Positions 25,732 through 33,567 of a DNA stretch of 64,000 bases are shown here, one piece after another. Positions within the stretch are counted from its first letter, which is position 1. Each line of letters starts with the position of its first letter. The translations under genes and the position numbers were made by a program. Below the pieces are notes generated by a model, which did not search any database, was not told the origin of the DNA, and saw only the letters and a program-made list of their open reading frames with translations. The stretch is from Streptomyces iakyrus (GTDB lineage Bacteria; Actinomycetota; Actinomycetes; Streptomycetales; Streptomycetaceae): positions 62,001 to 126,000 of the forward strand of contig NZ_JNXI01000015.1 of NCBI RefSeq assembly GCF_000717055.1, given 5' to 3'.

Positions 25732-25902
25732 GCGGCACGGAGTTGCGCGGACTGGAGAACAGAGCCACACCTTTGGGTGCCGGCACCGGAGCCGGCGGAT
25801 CATCGGCCTCGGCGCGTCGGCGGCGATGAGTTCCGGGGTGAGGGCCGGTCTATCTCTCCGACACTGCGACACCACATGCACCGCTTCACCCAGGAGACCT
25901 CC

Positions 25903-26370
25903 ATGTCCGAGACCACCGCTGCCGTCACCGCCGACTCCACCCCGGCCGGCGTCGTCATCGCCGAGTCCGCGACCGCTCGTGGGCGGCGTGTCCGGATCGC
26001 CCTGCGCGCTCTGCAGGTTGCGCTCGCCCTCTTCTACGCGATCGCCAGCGCCCTGCCCAAGCTGATCGGGCACGCGTCGGCTGCCGAGTCGTTCGAGCGG
26101 CTCGGCTGGGGCAGCGCGGGGATGTACGCCATCGGCGCGCTCGAACTGGCCGGGGCGATCGCCCTGCTGATCCCGGTGCTCCAGTCGGTGGCGGCGATCG
26201 CGCTGGGGGCGTTGATGGTGGGCGCGTTCGTCGTGCAGATATCCGTCTTCGACGGGCAGTATGCGGCGACGCCGGTGATCCTGATCGTGCCGCTCACCCT
26301 CATCGCGTGGGCACGGCGGGAGCACAACGCGGATCTGCTGCGATTGCTGCTGCGTCGGCGGCGGGTGTGA
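25903..26370 (+). CDS. DoxX-family membrane protein
   Basis: A 155-residue protein from ATG 25903 behind AGGAG. After a soluble N-terminus come four membrane segments: ALQVALALFYAIASALPKLIG, MYAIGALELAGAIALLIPVL, VAAIALGALMVGAFVVQI and TPVILIVPLTLIAWA. The first has the DoxX-type FxxxGxxKL-like pattern in the form ASALPKLIGHASAAESFERLGW. DoxX-like proteins are linked to redox or thiosulfate metabolism in some bacteria, but most have no known function. Confidence 0.85.
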   Translation: MSETTAAVTADSTPAGVVIAESATARGRRVRIALRALQVALALFYAIASALPKLIGHASAAESFERLGWGSAGMYAIGALELAGAIALLIPVLQSVAAIALGALMVGAFVVQISVFDGQYAATPVILIVPLTLIAWARREHNADLLRLLLRRRRV

Positions 26371-26469
26371 CCGGACGGAGGCGGGTCGCACACGGCTCCG
26401 GTGGCGTCGGGGAGGGGGAGGGCCCGTCCCCGGCGTCGCGCCGGGGGGCGCCGGTTCTCCTCGGCCTGC

Positions 26470-27084
26470 TCACGGCCTCCGTTCGCGTGAACCGCTGCCG
26501 AAGCCCCCGCCGGGGCCGCCGCCCGGACCAGGGCCGAAGCCGGGCATGCCGCCCGGGCCCGTCATGCCGCGGAGGCGTTCCATGTCGCGGCGGTCCCGCT
26601 TCGTCGGCCGGCCCGCGCCGCGGTCGCGGATGCCGGCGGGGGCGACGGCCTCGCGGGGCGGGGGTGGCGGGGAGTTGTCGACGTAGCACTGGGTGGCCAC
26701 AGGCGCCCCGACCCGCTTGCGGATCAGCCGCGTGACGATGACGACCCGTTCGCGGCCCTCGTGCCGCAGGCGCACTTCGTCACCGACGCGGACGCCGTGC
26801 GCGGGCTTCACGCGTTCGCCGTTGACGCGCACGTGGCCGCCCCGGCAGGCGGTGGCTCCCATGGAACGGGTCTTGACGAGCCGTACCGACCAGATCCAGC
26901 TGTCGACGCGGACGGTCGTGCCGGCCTGCGGGCCCGCGGCCTCGGCAGCGGCGATCGCCGCGGCGACCTTCGGGTCCGGGGGCTGGGTCTCGCCGCCCGC
27001 TGAGCTGCCGGCCGGCTCGGGGGACTCGGCCGCCGGGGCTGCGGTCCCGTCCGTCCTGTCGTGCTGCGCACCCTGAGAAGCCAT
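26470..27084 (-). CDS. S4-domain RNA-binding protein (HslR-like)
   Basis: A 204-residue protein from ATG 27082-27084 preceded by GGGGG. Residues about 55-125 form an S4 RNA-binding domain (RVDSWIWSVRLVKTRSMGATA, GGHVRVNGERVKPAHGVRVGDEVRL) like HslR, which binds stalled 50S subunits carrying peptidyl-tRNA. The N-terminus is acidic/Ala-rich and the C-terminus is a basic Gly/Pro/Arg-rich tail, larger than in E. coli HslR. It is convergent with the DoxX gene and divergent from the ArsR operon. Confidence 0.85.
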   Translation of the reverse strand: MASQGAQHDRTDGTAAPAAESPEPAGSSAGGETQPPDPKVAAAIAAAEAAGPQAGTTVRVDSWIWSVRLVKTRSMGATACRGGHVRVNGERVKPAHGVRVGDEVRLRHEGRERVVIVTRLIRKRVGAPVATQCYVDNSPPPPPREAVAPAGIRDRGAGRPTKRDRRDMERLRGMTGPGGMPGFGPGPGGGPGGGFGSGSRERRP

Positions 27085-27156
27085 GCCCCCGACCCTAAAC
27101 CTCCGAGGCGCCCCGCCGGGCGCAATATCGTCCTCCGAACCGGACTCCGCCAAACA

Positions 27157-27178
27157 AGTTTTGCAAAAACTCTTTTGC
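27157..27178 (+). promoter_or_regulatory. Candidate ArsR operator/promoter
   Basis: AGTTTT-GCA-AAAACT (27157-27171) is a perfect 6-bp inverted repeat in an AT-rich patch that stands out in this GC-rich sequence. TTTTGC recurs 14 bp later (27173-27178). It lies 30-50 nt upstream of the ArsR-type gene, where an autoregulatory site is expected. Confidence 0.55.
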
Positions 27179-27207
27179 TAAGTGCTCCGGCCGCCTAGCC
27201 TCCCGGC

Positions 27208-27858
27208 ATGGACAGCGACGAGCACAAGCGCGTACTCGATCCCGAGCGCGACACCGCCGCCCTCAAGGCGCTCACCCACCCCCTGCGTATCCGACTGCTC
27301 GGACTGCTGCGGCAGGACGGGCCCGCCACGGCGAGTGAGCTGGCCGCGCGGACGGGGGAGTCGTCGGCGTCGGCCAGCTACCACCTGCGGGTGCTGGCGA
27401 AGTACGCGTTCATCGCCGAGGCCGAGCACCGTGACGGGAGGGAGCGGCGGTGGCGGGCACTGCACACCCTGACGTCCTGGAGCAACGAGTCGATGGAGGC
27501 CACCGAGGCGGGCCGGGCCTTCGTCGGCCTGGCGCGGCGGCGGCAGATCGAGCACCTGGAGAGATCCCTCGCCCGGTACGAGACGGACCTGGCCGCCGGG
27601 CGGCTCGGCCAGGAGTGGGTGGAGCCGTCCGGGATCACCGACCTCATGCCCCGGTTGACGGCCGCGTCGCTCACCGAGCTCTTCGACACCATCGCCGGGA
27701 AGCTGGAGGAACTGACCGCGCGGGACGCGGACGATCCGCGCGCCGAGCACGTCGTGTTCGTCGCAGCCGGGCTCCCACTCGCCGCCCACGAACACTCCGC
27801 CCACGAACACGCCGACCGCGACCTCGAAGGCCGCGACGCCGAAGATCTCAACCCGTGA
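27208..27858 (+). CDS. ArsR-family winged-helix regulator
   Basis: A 216-residue protein. Residues about 15-90 form a winged helix-turn-helix (LKALTHPLRIRLLGLLRQDG, TASELAARTGESSASASYHLRVLAKYAFI). The usual ArsR metal-binding cysteines are absent, so it is not a metal sensor of the classical type. The long C-terminal helical part and the His-rich tail (AAHEHSAHEHADRD) could bind a ligand or metal. Its stop overlaps the start of the MFS gene (GTGA), so the regulator and transporter are translationally coupled, implying that it senses a substrate of the pump. Confidence 0.88.
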   Translation: MDSDEHKRVLDPERDTAALKALTHPLRIRLLGLLRQDGPATASELAARTGESSASASYHLRVLAKYAFIAEAEHRDGRERRWRALHTLTSWSNESMEATEAGRAFVGLARRRQIEHLERSLARYETDLAAGRLGQEWVEPSGITDLMPRLTAASLTELFDTIAGKLEELTARDADDPRAEHVVFVAAGLPLAAHEHSAHEHADRDLEGRDAEDLNP

Positions 27859-29240
27859 CGCCGTTCATGACCGAGCCGGCCGCTCGCCGCCGGTACGTCA
27901 TCGTCTGCGCGCTCCTTTGGCTGCCGCCCGGGCTGGGCATGGCCACGATGGTGCTGCTGTTGACCGACCGCGGCATGTCCCTCGCCGCGGTCGCTGGGCT
28001 GTTAGCCGTGCACTCGTTGACCGTCGCCGCGCTGGAGCTGCCCACGGGAGGCCTCTCGGACGTCCTCGGGCGCCGGCCGGTCCTGGCCGCGGCCGGAGGG
28101 CTCGGCGTCGTCGCCTTCGTGCTGATCGGTCTCGGCACCTCCGCCTGGCTGCTCACCGCCGGCATGGTGCTCATGGGCGTGGCCCGGGCCCTGGCCAGCG
28201 GCACCGCCGAGGCCTGGTACGTCGACACCGTCCAGGCGTGCTCCGGCCCGGACGCCGAGCTGCGCACCGGCCTGGCCCGGGGCGGCTCCGCGACCTCCGC
28301 CGCGCTCGCGGCCGGCATCCTGCTCGGCGGCGCCCTGCCCTGGCTGCTCGGTCTGGGGCCCGACCTCGGTGCCCGGCTGAGCGAGGCCACGTCCGGGGCC
28401 GTGCTGCCCCTGTCCGTTCCCCTGCTGCTGGGGGCCGCGCTGAGGATCGTGTTCGTCGCGTATGCGCTCGCCGCCCTGCGGGAACCGCCGAGGCCGCCGG
28501 CCACCCTGCGTTCGGTGCTGCGCGGCGTCCCGGTCACGGTCGTCGACGGGCTCCGGCTGGGCGGGCGGGACGCGCTGGTCCGCCGGATCCTGCTCGGTGC
28601 CGCGGCCGCCGGAAGCGCCCTGGCCGCCGTCGAACTGCTCGTACCGGGCCGTACGACGGCGCTGACCGGCTCCAACGGCTCCGGGGTGATGGTCTATGCC
28701 GCCCTGTCCTGCGCGGGTTTCCTCTGCTCCGGCCTCGGCAGCCACCTCGCGCCGCTCACCGCCCGTGTCGCGGGCAGTGGCGAACGTGCCGTGCTGGTCA
28801 GTCTCGGGGCCGGTGCGGGCGGCCTGCTGCTGCTCGGGGTCACCGCCTCCTCCGTCCACCCGGCGGCCACGACCCTGGCGGTCGCCGGCTTCGGGCTGGT
28901 CTACCTCGGTCTCGGCGCGGCGGCCCCGAACGAGAACGACCTGCTGCACCGCCGGGTCGACGGCGCGGGCCGCGCCACCGCCCTGTCGGTCCAGTCCCTC
29001 GCCCAGCAACTGGTCGGCGCGCTCACCGGCCTGGCCGTCGGGGTGCTGCGGCCGGGCCCCCTGCCCTGGCTCCTGACGGGCGCCGCGCTGCTGGCCGGGG
29101 CCCTGCTCTGGCTGCGCCGGGGCGACGAACGGGCCATGCAGGGCAGCGGAGTCCGAGCCCGGCGGGGGGCGCGTCCGTACCGGTCCCGGGGGTCCCGCCC
29201 TCGTGACGACTACAACCCGCCTGCGCCTACGGTGGAGTGA
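27855..29240 (+). CDS. MFS transporter with a TTA codon
   Basis: A 461-residue, twelve-segment major facilitator protein (start GTG 27855, overlapping the ArsR stop; ATG 27867 is an alternative). The loop after the second segment has the MFS motif A in the form GGLSDVLGRRPVLAA. The tail is short and basic. Codon 50 is TTA (28002-28004), the only in-frame TTA I found in the window. In Streptomyces TTA needs the bldA tRNA, which is mainly made late in development. Substrate unknown, presumably a drug or toxic metabolite. Its last 4 bases overlap the uracil-DNA glycosylase gene. Confidence 0.87.
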   Translation: MTPFMTEPAARRRYVIVCALLWLPPGLGMATMVLLLTDRGMSLAAVAGLLAVHSLTVAALELPTGGLSDVLGRRPVLAAAGGLGVVAFVLIGLGTSAWLLTAGMVLMGVARALASGTAEAWYVDTVQACSGPDAELRTGLARGGSATSAALAAGILLGGALPWLLGLGPDLGARLSEATSGAVLPLSVPLLLGAALRIVFVAYALAALREPPRPPATLRSVLRGVPVTVVDGLRLGGRDALVRRILLGAAAAGSALAAVELLVPGRTTALTGSNGSGVMVYAALSCAGFLCSGLGSHLAPLTARVAGSGERAVLVSLGAGAGGLLLLGVTASSVHPAATTLAVAGFGLVYLGLGAAAPNENDLLHRRVDGAGRATALSVQSLAQQLVGALTGLAVGVLRPGPLPWLLTGAALLAGALLWLRRGDERAMQGSGVRARRGARPYRSRGSRPRDDYNPPAPTVE

Positions 29241-29944
29241 TGGACCCCAGCGGACTCACCCTCCTCGACCGGCGCATCGCCGACTGCCGGGCCTGCCCGA
29301 GGCTGGTCTCCTGGCGCGAGGAGACGGCCCGCGCCAAGCGGGCCGCCTACGCGGACTGGACGTACTGGGGCCGGCCGGTGCCCGGCTTCGGGCCCGCGGA
29401 CGCCCGGCTGCTGATCGTGGGGCTCGCCCCCGCCGCCCATGGCGGCAACCGCACCGGCCGGATGTTCACCGGCGACCGCTCCGGAGACGTCCTCTACGAG
29501 GCGCTGTACGACGTGGGCCTCGCCTCCCAGCCGACCGCCGAGCACGCCCACGACGGCCTGGAACTGTACGGCGTGCGCGTCACCTCACCCGTGCACTGCG
29601 CCCCGCCCGCCAACAAGCCCACCCCCGAGGAGCGGGACACCTGCCGCCCCTGGCTCGTGCAGGAACTGCGGCTGCTGCGCCCGACCCTGCGGGCGGTGAT
29701 CGTGCTCGGCGCCTTCGGGTGGCAGGCCGCCCTGCCCGCGTTCGCCGAGGCCGGCTGGCCCGTGCCCCGGCCGCGCCCCGCCTTCTCGCACGGTGCCCGC
29801 TTCCGCCTCGACGGCCTGGAGCTCTACGGCTGCTATCACGTCAGCCAGCGCAACACCTTCACCGGCCGGCTCACGCCCACCATGCTGCGTGACGTCCTGC
29901 GGACGGCCGGGCGGGCGGCGGGTCTGCCCACCGGCACTCCCTAG
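29237..29944 (+). CDS. Family 5 (UDGb-type) uracil-DNA glycosylase
   Basis: A 235-residue iron-sulfur DNA glycosylase. The four cluster cysteines are present: Cys17, Cys20 (DCRACPRL), Cys121 (SPVHCAPP) and Cys136 (RDTCRPW). Motif 1 is GLAPAAHGGNRTGRMFTGD, with Ala rather than Asp/Asn at the water-activating position, and motif 2 is CYHVSQRNTFTGRL; both are typical of UDGb. These enzymes remove uracil, hypoxanthine and other deaminated bases. GTG 29237 overlaps the MFS gene by 4 bp; ATG 29240 is equally possible. Its stop shares the CTAG with the convergent GntR gene. Confidence 0.9.
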   Translation: MMDPSGLTLLDRRIADCRACPRLVSWREETARAKRAAYADWTYWGRPVPGFGPADARLLIVGLAPAAHGGNRTGRMFTGDRSGDVLYEALYDVGLASQPTAEHAHDGLELYGVRVTSPVHCAPPANKPTPEERDTCRPWLVQELRLLRPTLRAVIVLGAFGWQAALPAFAEAGWPVPRPRPAFSHGARFRLDGLELYGCYHVSQRNTFTGRLTPTMLRDVLRTAGRAAGLPTGTP

Positions 29945-30603
29945 GGAGCCTCCTCGCCGAACAGGTGGCGGACCGTGGAGCGGTAGTTGGTCCGCACGTG
30001 CGTCAGCGCGTGCGCGCGGGCCCGTTCCGGGTCGCCCGAGGCGATGGCCTCGTACAGCTCGCGGTGCTCCACGAGCAGCTGTGGCCACTCCTCGTTGCGC
30101 CGGGTCATCCAGCGCAGCCGGCCGGCGACCGGTTCCAGGGCCTCGGTCAGGAGGCTGTTGCCGGCCATCGCCATGATGCGGTCGTGCAGCCGGCTGTTGA
30201 CGTCGGTGATCACCTCGGCGTCCCCGGCCTCGGTCGCGGTGGCCGCGCGGTCGACGAGTTCCCGGACCTCCGCCAGGTCCTCCGGCGTCGCCCGGGACGC
30301 GGCGAGCCCGGCGGCGTACACCTCCAGGGCTTCTCGCAGTTCGAACAGTTCCTTGACGTCGGTCGGGGTCAGACGGCGTACTACCGTGCGGCGGGGTGTC
30401 TCGAAGTGGACGAAGCCCTCGGCCACGAGGGCCCGGATCGCCTCCCGGACGGGCACGCGCGAGACACCGAAACGCTCCGCCAGCTCGCGTTCGACCAGGC
30501 GGTCCCCGGGGCGGAGGCTGCCCGCGATGATCTCCTGGCGCAGATCGGCCGTGACGCGCTCGCGGACCGCTCCGAGGGGTTCGATCTTCGTCATGCTGCC
30601 CAT
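29941..30603 (-). CDS. GntR/FadR-family (FCD) regulator
   Basis: A 220-residue regulator. The N-terminal winged helix (RERVTADLRQEIIAGSLRPGDRLVERELAERFGVSRVPVREAI, split motif) is followed by an FCD ligand-binding domain with LFELREALEVYAAGLA and the metal-binding His positions in DVNSRLHDRIMAMAGN and LVEHRELYEAI. I choose ATG 30601-30603; ATG 30592-30594 and a farther upstream start are also in frame. It is divergent from an NCS1 permease and racemase-like gene, with a 16-bp palindrome in between. It probably represses that pair until a pathway intermediate binds. Confidence 0.92.
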   Translation of the reverse strand: MGSMTKIEPLGAVRERVTADLRQEIIAGSLRPGDRLVERELAERFGVSRVPVREAIRALVAEGFVHFETPRRTVVRRLTPTDVKELFELREALEVYAAGLAASRATPEDLAEVRELVDRAATATEAGDAEVITDVNSRLHDRIMAMAGNSLLTEALEPVAGRLRWMTRRNEEWPQLLVEHRELYEAIASGDPERARAHALTHVRTNYRSTVRHLFGEEAP

Positions 30604-30686
30604 CTTCGTCGACGCGAGGTGTCTTTTACGGGGCGTTAACAAGAGCGACATCGGTCAGAACGGTTGACGAGGAGACCATGGCCGCA

Positions 30687-30702
30687 GTTTGGTATACCAA
30701 AC
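30687..30702. promoter_or_regulatory. Candidate GntR operator
   Basis: GTTTGGTATACCAAAC is a perfect 16-bp palindrome, 84 nt from the GntR start and 67 nt from the NCS1 start. TGGTATACCA is the usual style of FCD-type GntR sites. It probably controls both divergent transcripts. Confidence 0.75.
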
Positions 30703-30768
30703 GCGCGCAGGGTGCCCCCACCGTCCTGCGGAGCAGTCCTCCGTCGTCCCCTCGCTCATGGAGGCCCC

Positions 30769-32220
30769 GTGTCACTCGCCGACCGTGCCGCAGACACCGG
30801 CACCCCAGCGTTCCTCCCTGATCCCCGGCTCACCAACGAGGACCTCGCGCCCGCCGGGAAACGCAACTGGAAGGTCTTCGACCTCTTCGCCATGTGGATG
30901 TCCGACGTCCACAACCTCGGCAACTACACCTTCGCCGCCGGGCTGCTCTTCCTCGGCATGAACGTCTGGCAGATCTTCACGTCCCTGCTCGTCGGGTTCG
31001 TGATCATCTACATCGGCATGAACTGGATGGGGAAGATCGGCCAGCGCCACGGCGTGCCCTTCCCGGTGGTCAGCAGGATCGCCTTCGGCATCTGGGGCGC
31101 CAACATCCCGGCGCTGATCAGGGCCGTGATCGCCATCATGTGGTACGGCATCCAGACCTACCTCGCCTCCGTCGCCGTCAACGTGATGCTGCTGGCGGCC
31201 TGGCCCGGGCTGGAGTCGTGGACGCACAACTCGTTCCTGGGACTGGACGCGCTCGGCTGGGTCTCCTTCGTCGCGCTGTGGCTTGTGCAGGCGGCGATCA
31301 TCAGCCGGGGCATGGAGTCGGTCCGCAAGTTCCAGGACTTCTGCGGCCCCGCGATCTGGCTCGTGATGATCGCGCTGGCCGTGTGGATCCTGGCCAAGGC
31401 CGGCTGGACGATCTCGCTCACCTCGACCCCGCACCCTGTCTCCGTCGGCGAGCAGTGGCGCCAGTGGTTCGGTGCGATCGGCCTGGTCCTCGCCACCTAC
31501 GGCACCCTGATGCTCAACTTCTGCGACTTCTCCCGCTTCGCCCCCGACTACAAGTCCGTCAGGCGCGGCAACTTCTGGGGCCTGCCGGTCAATTCCACGG
31601 CCTTCGTGATCGTCTCCGTCATCGTCACCGCGGGCGCCTTCGAGGTCTTCGGCAAGGAGATCACCGACCCGGCCTACCTCGTGGCCGAGATCGGCAACAC
31701 CTGGGTGCTGGTGGTGGGCGCGCTGACCTTCGCCATCGCCACCATGGGCGTCAACATCGTCGCCAACTTCGTCTCCCCGGCGTACGACCTGGCCAACGTG
31801 TGGCCGCAGAAGATCACCTTCAAGATCGGCGGCATGATCAGCACGGTCGCGGCCCTGCTCGTCACCCCCTGGAACCTCTTCTCCAACCCGACCGTCGTGA
31901 ACTACTTCCTCGGCGGCCTCGGCGCCTTCCTCGGCCCGCTGTTCGGCGTGATCATGGTCGACTACTACTGGGTCAAGCGCGGCCGTGTGAACGTGGACGA
32001 GCTGTTCGACGCCTCTCCCGGCGCCCGCTACCACTACCGCAAGGGCTTCAACCCCAAGGCGCTGTGGGCGTTCCTGCCGGCGGCCGGTGTCGCGGCGGTG
32101 CTCGCGCTGGTGACGACCTTCAGCGACGTGGCCCCGTACTCCTGGTTCATCGGCACGGCGCTCGCCGCCGGGCTGTACGCCGCCCTGTGCCGTCCCGAGC
32201 GCACCACCGCGGAGGTCTGA
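30769..32220 (+). CDS. NCS1-family nucleobase/hydantoin:cation symporter
   Basis: A 483-residue membrane protein with about twelve helices. GTG 30769 has GGAGG at 5 nt. The family pattern is clear: DLFAMWMSDVHNLGNYTFAAG in helix 1, FPVVSRIAFGIWGANIPALIRA in helix 3, FNCDFSRF-type sequence (LNFCDFSRFAPDYKSV) and PAYDLANVWPQKI. NCS1 carriers import cytosine, uracil, allantoin or hydantoins with Na+ or H+. The partner racemase-like gene starts 5 nt downstream, suggesting a ring-opened or chiral amide substrate such as hydantoin or allantoin. The exact substrate cannot be read from sequence. Confidence 0.92.
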   Translation: MSLADRAADTGTPAFLPDPRLTNEDLAPAGKRNWKVFDLFAMWMSDVHNLGNYTFAAGLLFLGMNVWQIFTSLLVGFVIIYIGMNWMGKIGQRHGVPFPVVSRIAFGIWGANIPALIRAVIAIMWYGIQTYLASVAVNVMLLAAWPGLESWTHNSFLGLDALGWVSFVALWLVQAAIISRGMESVRKFQDFCGPAIWLVMIALAVWILAKAGWTISLTSTPHPVSVGEQWRQWFGAIGLVLATYGTLMLNFCDFSRFAPDYKSVRRGNFWGLPVNSTAFVIVSVIVTAGAFEVFGKEITDPAYLVAEIGNTWVLVVGALTFAIATMGVNIVANFVSPAYDLANVWPQKITFKIGGMISTVAALLVTPWNLFSNPTVVNYFLGGLGAFLGPLFGVIMVDYYWVKRGRVNVDELFDASPGARYHYRKGFNPKALWAFLPAAGVAAVLALVTTFSDVAPYSWFIGTALAAGLYAALCRPERTTAEV

Positions 32221-32225
32221 GGGAC

Positions 32226-32948
32226 GTGCGGATCGTCGTCACCAACTGCAACACCACGCAGGAGATGACCGAGGAGATCGTACGAGGTGCCCGGGCCGCC
32301 GCAGGCCCGGGCACCACCGTGACCGGGCTGACTCCCGCCTGGGGGCCGGCGTCGGCGGAGGGCTGGCTCGACAGCTACCTGTCCGCCGCGGCCGTCCTGG
32401 ACACGCTGCGGACCTACGACGGGGCGCCGTACGACGCCGTGGTCATGGCCGGATTCGGGGAGCACGGCAGGGAGGGCGCGCGGGAACTGGTGAACGTACC
32501 GGTCGTCGACATCACCGAGGCCGCCGCACACCTCGCCTGCCTGCTGGGCCGCCGCTACGGCGTCGTGACCACGCTGGAGCGCTCGCGCGGCCAGATCGAG
32601 GACAGCCTGGAGACGGCGGGCGTGGCACGGAACTGCGCGGCGGTCGTCGGAACGGGCCTGAACGTGCTCGACCTCGGCGACGACGACCGCACCGAGACGG
32701 CGTTCCTGGCCGCCGCCGAACGGGCCTGCGCGGCCGGGGCCGAGGTCCTCGTCCTCGGCTGCGCCGGCATGACGGGGCTGCAACGGGCCGTCGGGGAGAA
32801 GCTGGGACTGCCGGTCGTCGACGGGGTCGCCGCGGCGGTCAAACTGGCGGAGTCCCTGGTGGCACTGGGGCTGACCACGAGCCGGGTGGGGAGCTACGCC
32901 GAGCCGCTCCCGAAACGGAGGGCATGGGGCAGGCCCGCGGGGCGGTAG
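32226..32948 (+). CDS. Asp/Glu/hydantoin racemase family protein lacking the first catalytic Cys
   Basis: A 240-residue protein from GTG 32226, 5 nt after the permease stop. The fold is clear from IVVTNCNTTQEMTEE and GCAGMTGLQRAV. Two-base racemases of this family use two cysteines. The second is present (Cys179 in LGCAGM), but the first, normally in an ACFxDPG-like motif, is Gly76 (MAGFGEHGREG). It may therefore not racemise, or may work by another mechanism, as do maleate isomerase-like or decarboxylase relatives. Context suggests action on the compound imported by the NCS1 permease. Confidence 0.82.
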   Translation: MRIVVTNCNTTQEMTEEIVRGARAAAGPGTTVTGLTPAWGPASAEGWLDSYLSAAAVLDTLRTYDGAPYDAVVMAGFGEHGREGARELVNVPVVDITEAAAHLACLLGRRYGVVTTLERSRGQIEDSLETAGVARNCAAVVGTGLNVLDLGDDDRTETAFLAAAERACAAGAEVLVLGCAGMTGLQRAVGEKLGLPVVDGVAAAVKLAESLVALGLTTSRVGSYAEPLPKRRAWGRPAGR

Positions 32949-32949
32949 C

Positions 32950-33555
32950 TCATGCAGGGCCGTCGAGGACGACGTCGTCGTGATGGGCCCCGTAGAACCC
33001 CACCTGCCGGGCCATCACCTCCCGCATCGACGTGCCCCGCGGGATGCCGTACACCGTGCCGGGGAAGTCCAGCGCCTCCTGGATCTGCCAGAGTTCGTCG
33101 TGCTCCCCGGGGGCGAAGAGCCGCGCCCGGGGCGCACCCGCCGCGATCCAGCCGATGGGCAGGACGGTGCCGGGCGGCAGCACGGAGTTGACGTGCAGCA
33201 CGCTGTGGATCCGCAGCTCCGCACCGGCGCCCGCGACGGCCCCCGGGAACACGCAGGCGCCCGTGGCCACGAAGACCTCGTCCTCCAGGGTCGCCCCGTT
33301 GACATGGGCGTGCGGGCCGACCAGCACCGCGTCACCGACCACGGCGGGGTGCGCGGACCGCCCCCGCACCAGCGCGTTCTCCATCACGACGACGTCCGCC
33401 CCGACCCGCACCCCGCCGTCCTCCGCGGTGAGCACGGCCCCGTGCAGCACCCGGCTGCGCTCACCGAGGACGACGTCCCCGCACAGGACGGCCGTCGGGG
33501 CGACGTACGCGGACTCGGGGACGACGGGACGCCGCCCGCGGTGCTCGATCAACAT
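32950..33555 (-). CDS. Gamma-carbonic-anhydrase-like left-handed beta-helix protein
   Basis: A 201-residue hexapeptide-repeat protein (AYVAPTAVLCGDVVLGERSRV, AVVGDAVLVGPHAHVNGATL, VFVATGACVFPGAV). Overall it is like YrdA/PaaY. In true gamma enzymes the zinc site includes the GHxxxxHG histidines; here that segment reads GPHAHVNG, with Pro and Asn in the two canonical positions and histidines shifted by one or two. Carbonic anhydrase activity is therefore doubtful. The RidA-like gene lies 12 nt upstream on the same strand, so the pair forms an operon, convergent with the racemase-like gene (1-nt gap). Confidence 0.78.
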   Translation of the reverse strand: MLIEHRGRRPVVPESAYVAPTAVLCGDVVLGERSRVLHGAVLTAEDGGVRVGADVVVMENALVRGRSAHPAVVGDAVLVGPHAHVNGATLEDEVFVATGACVFPGAVAGAGAELRIHSVLHVNSVLPPGTVLPIGWIAAGAPRARLFAPGEHDELWQIQEALDFPGTVYGIPRGTSMREVMARQVGFYGAHHDDVVLDGPA

Positions 33556-33567
33556 GGCGGTCCTCGC

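Noticed and set aside
30678..30818. Short open frame with GAGG upstream over the GntR palindrome
   Set aside because: Arg/Pro-rich composition after the operator and overlap with the permease start in another frame; probably chance.
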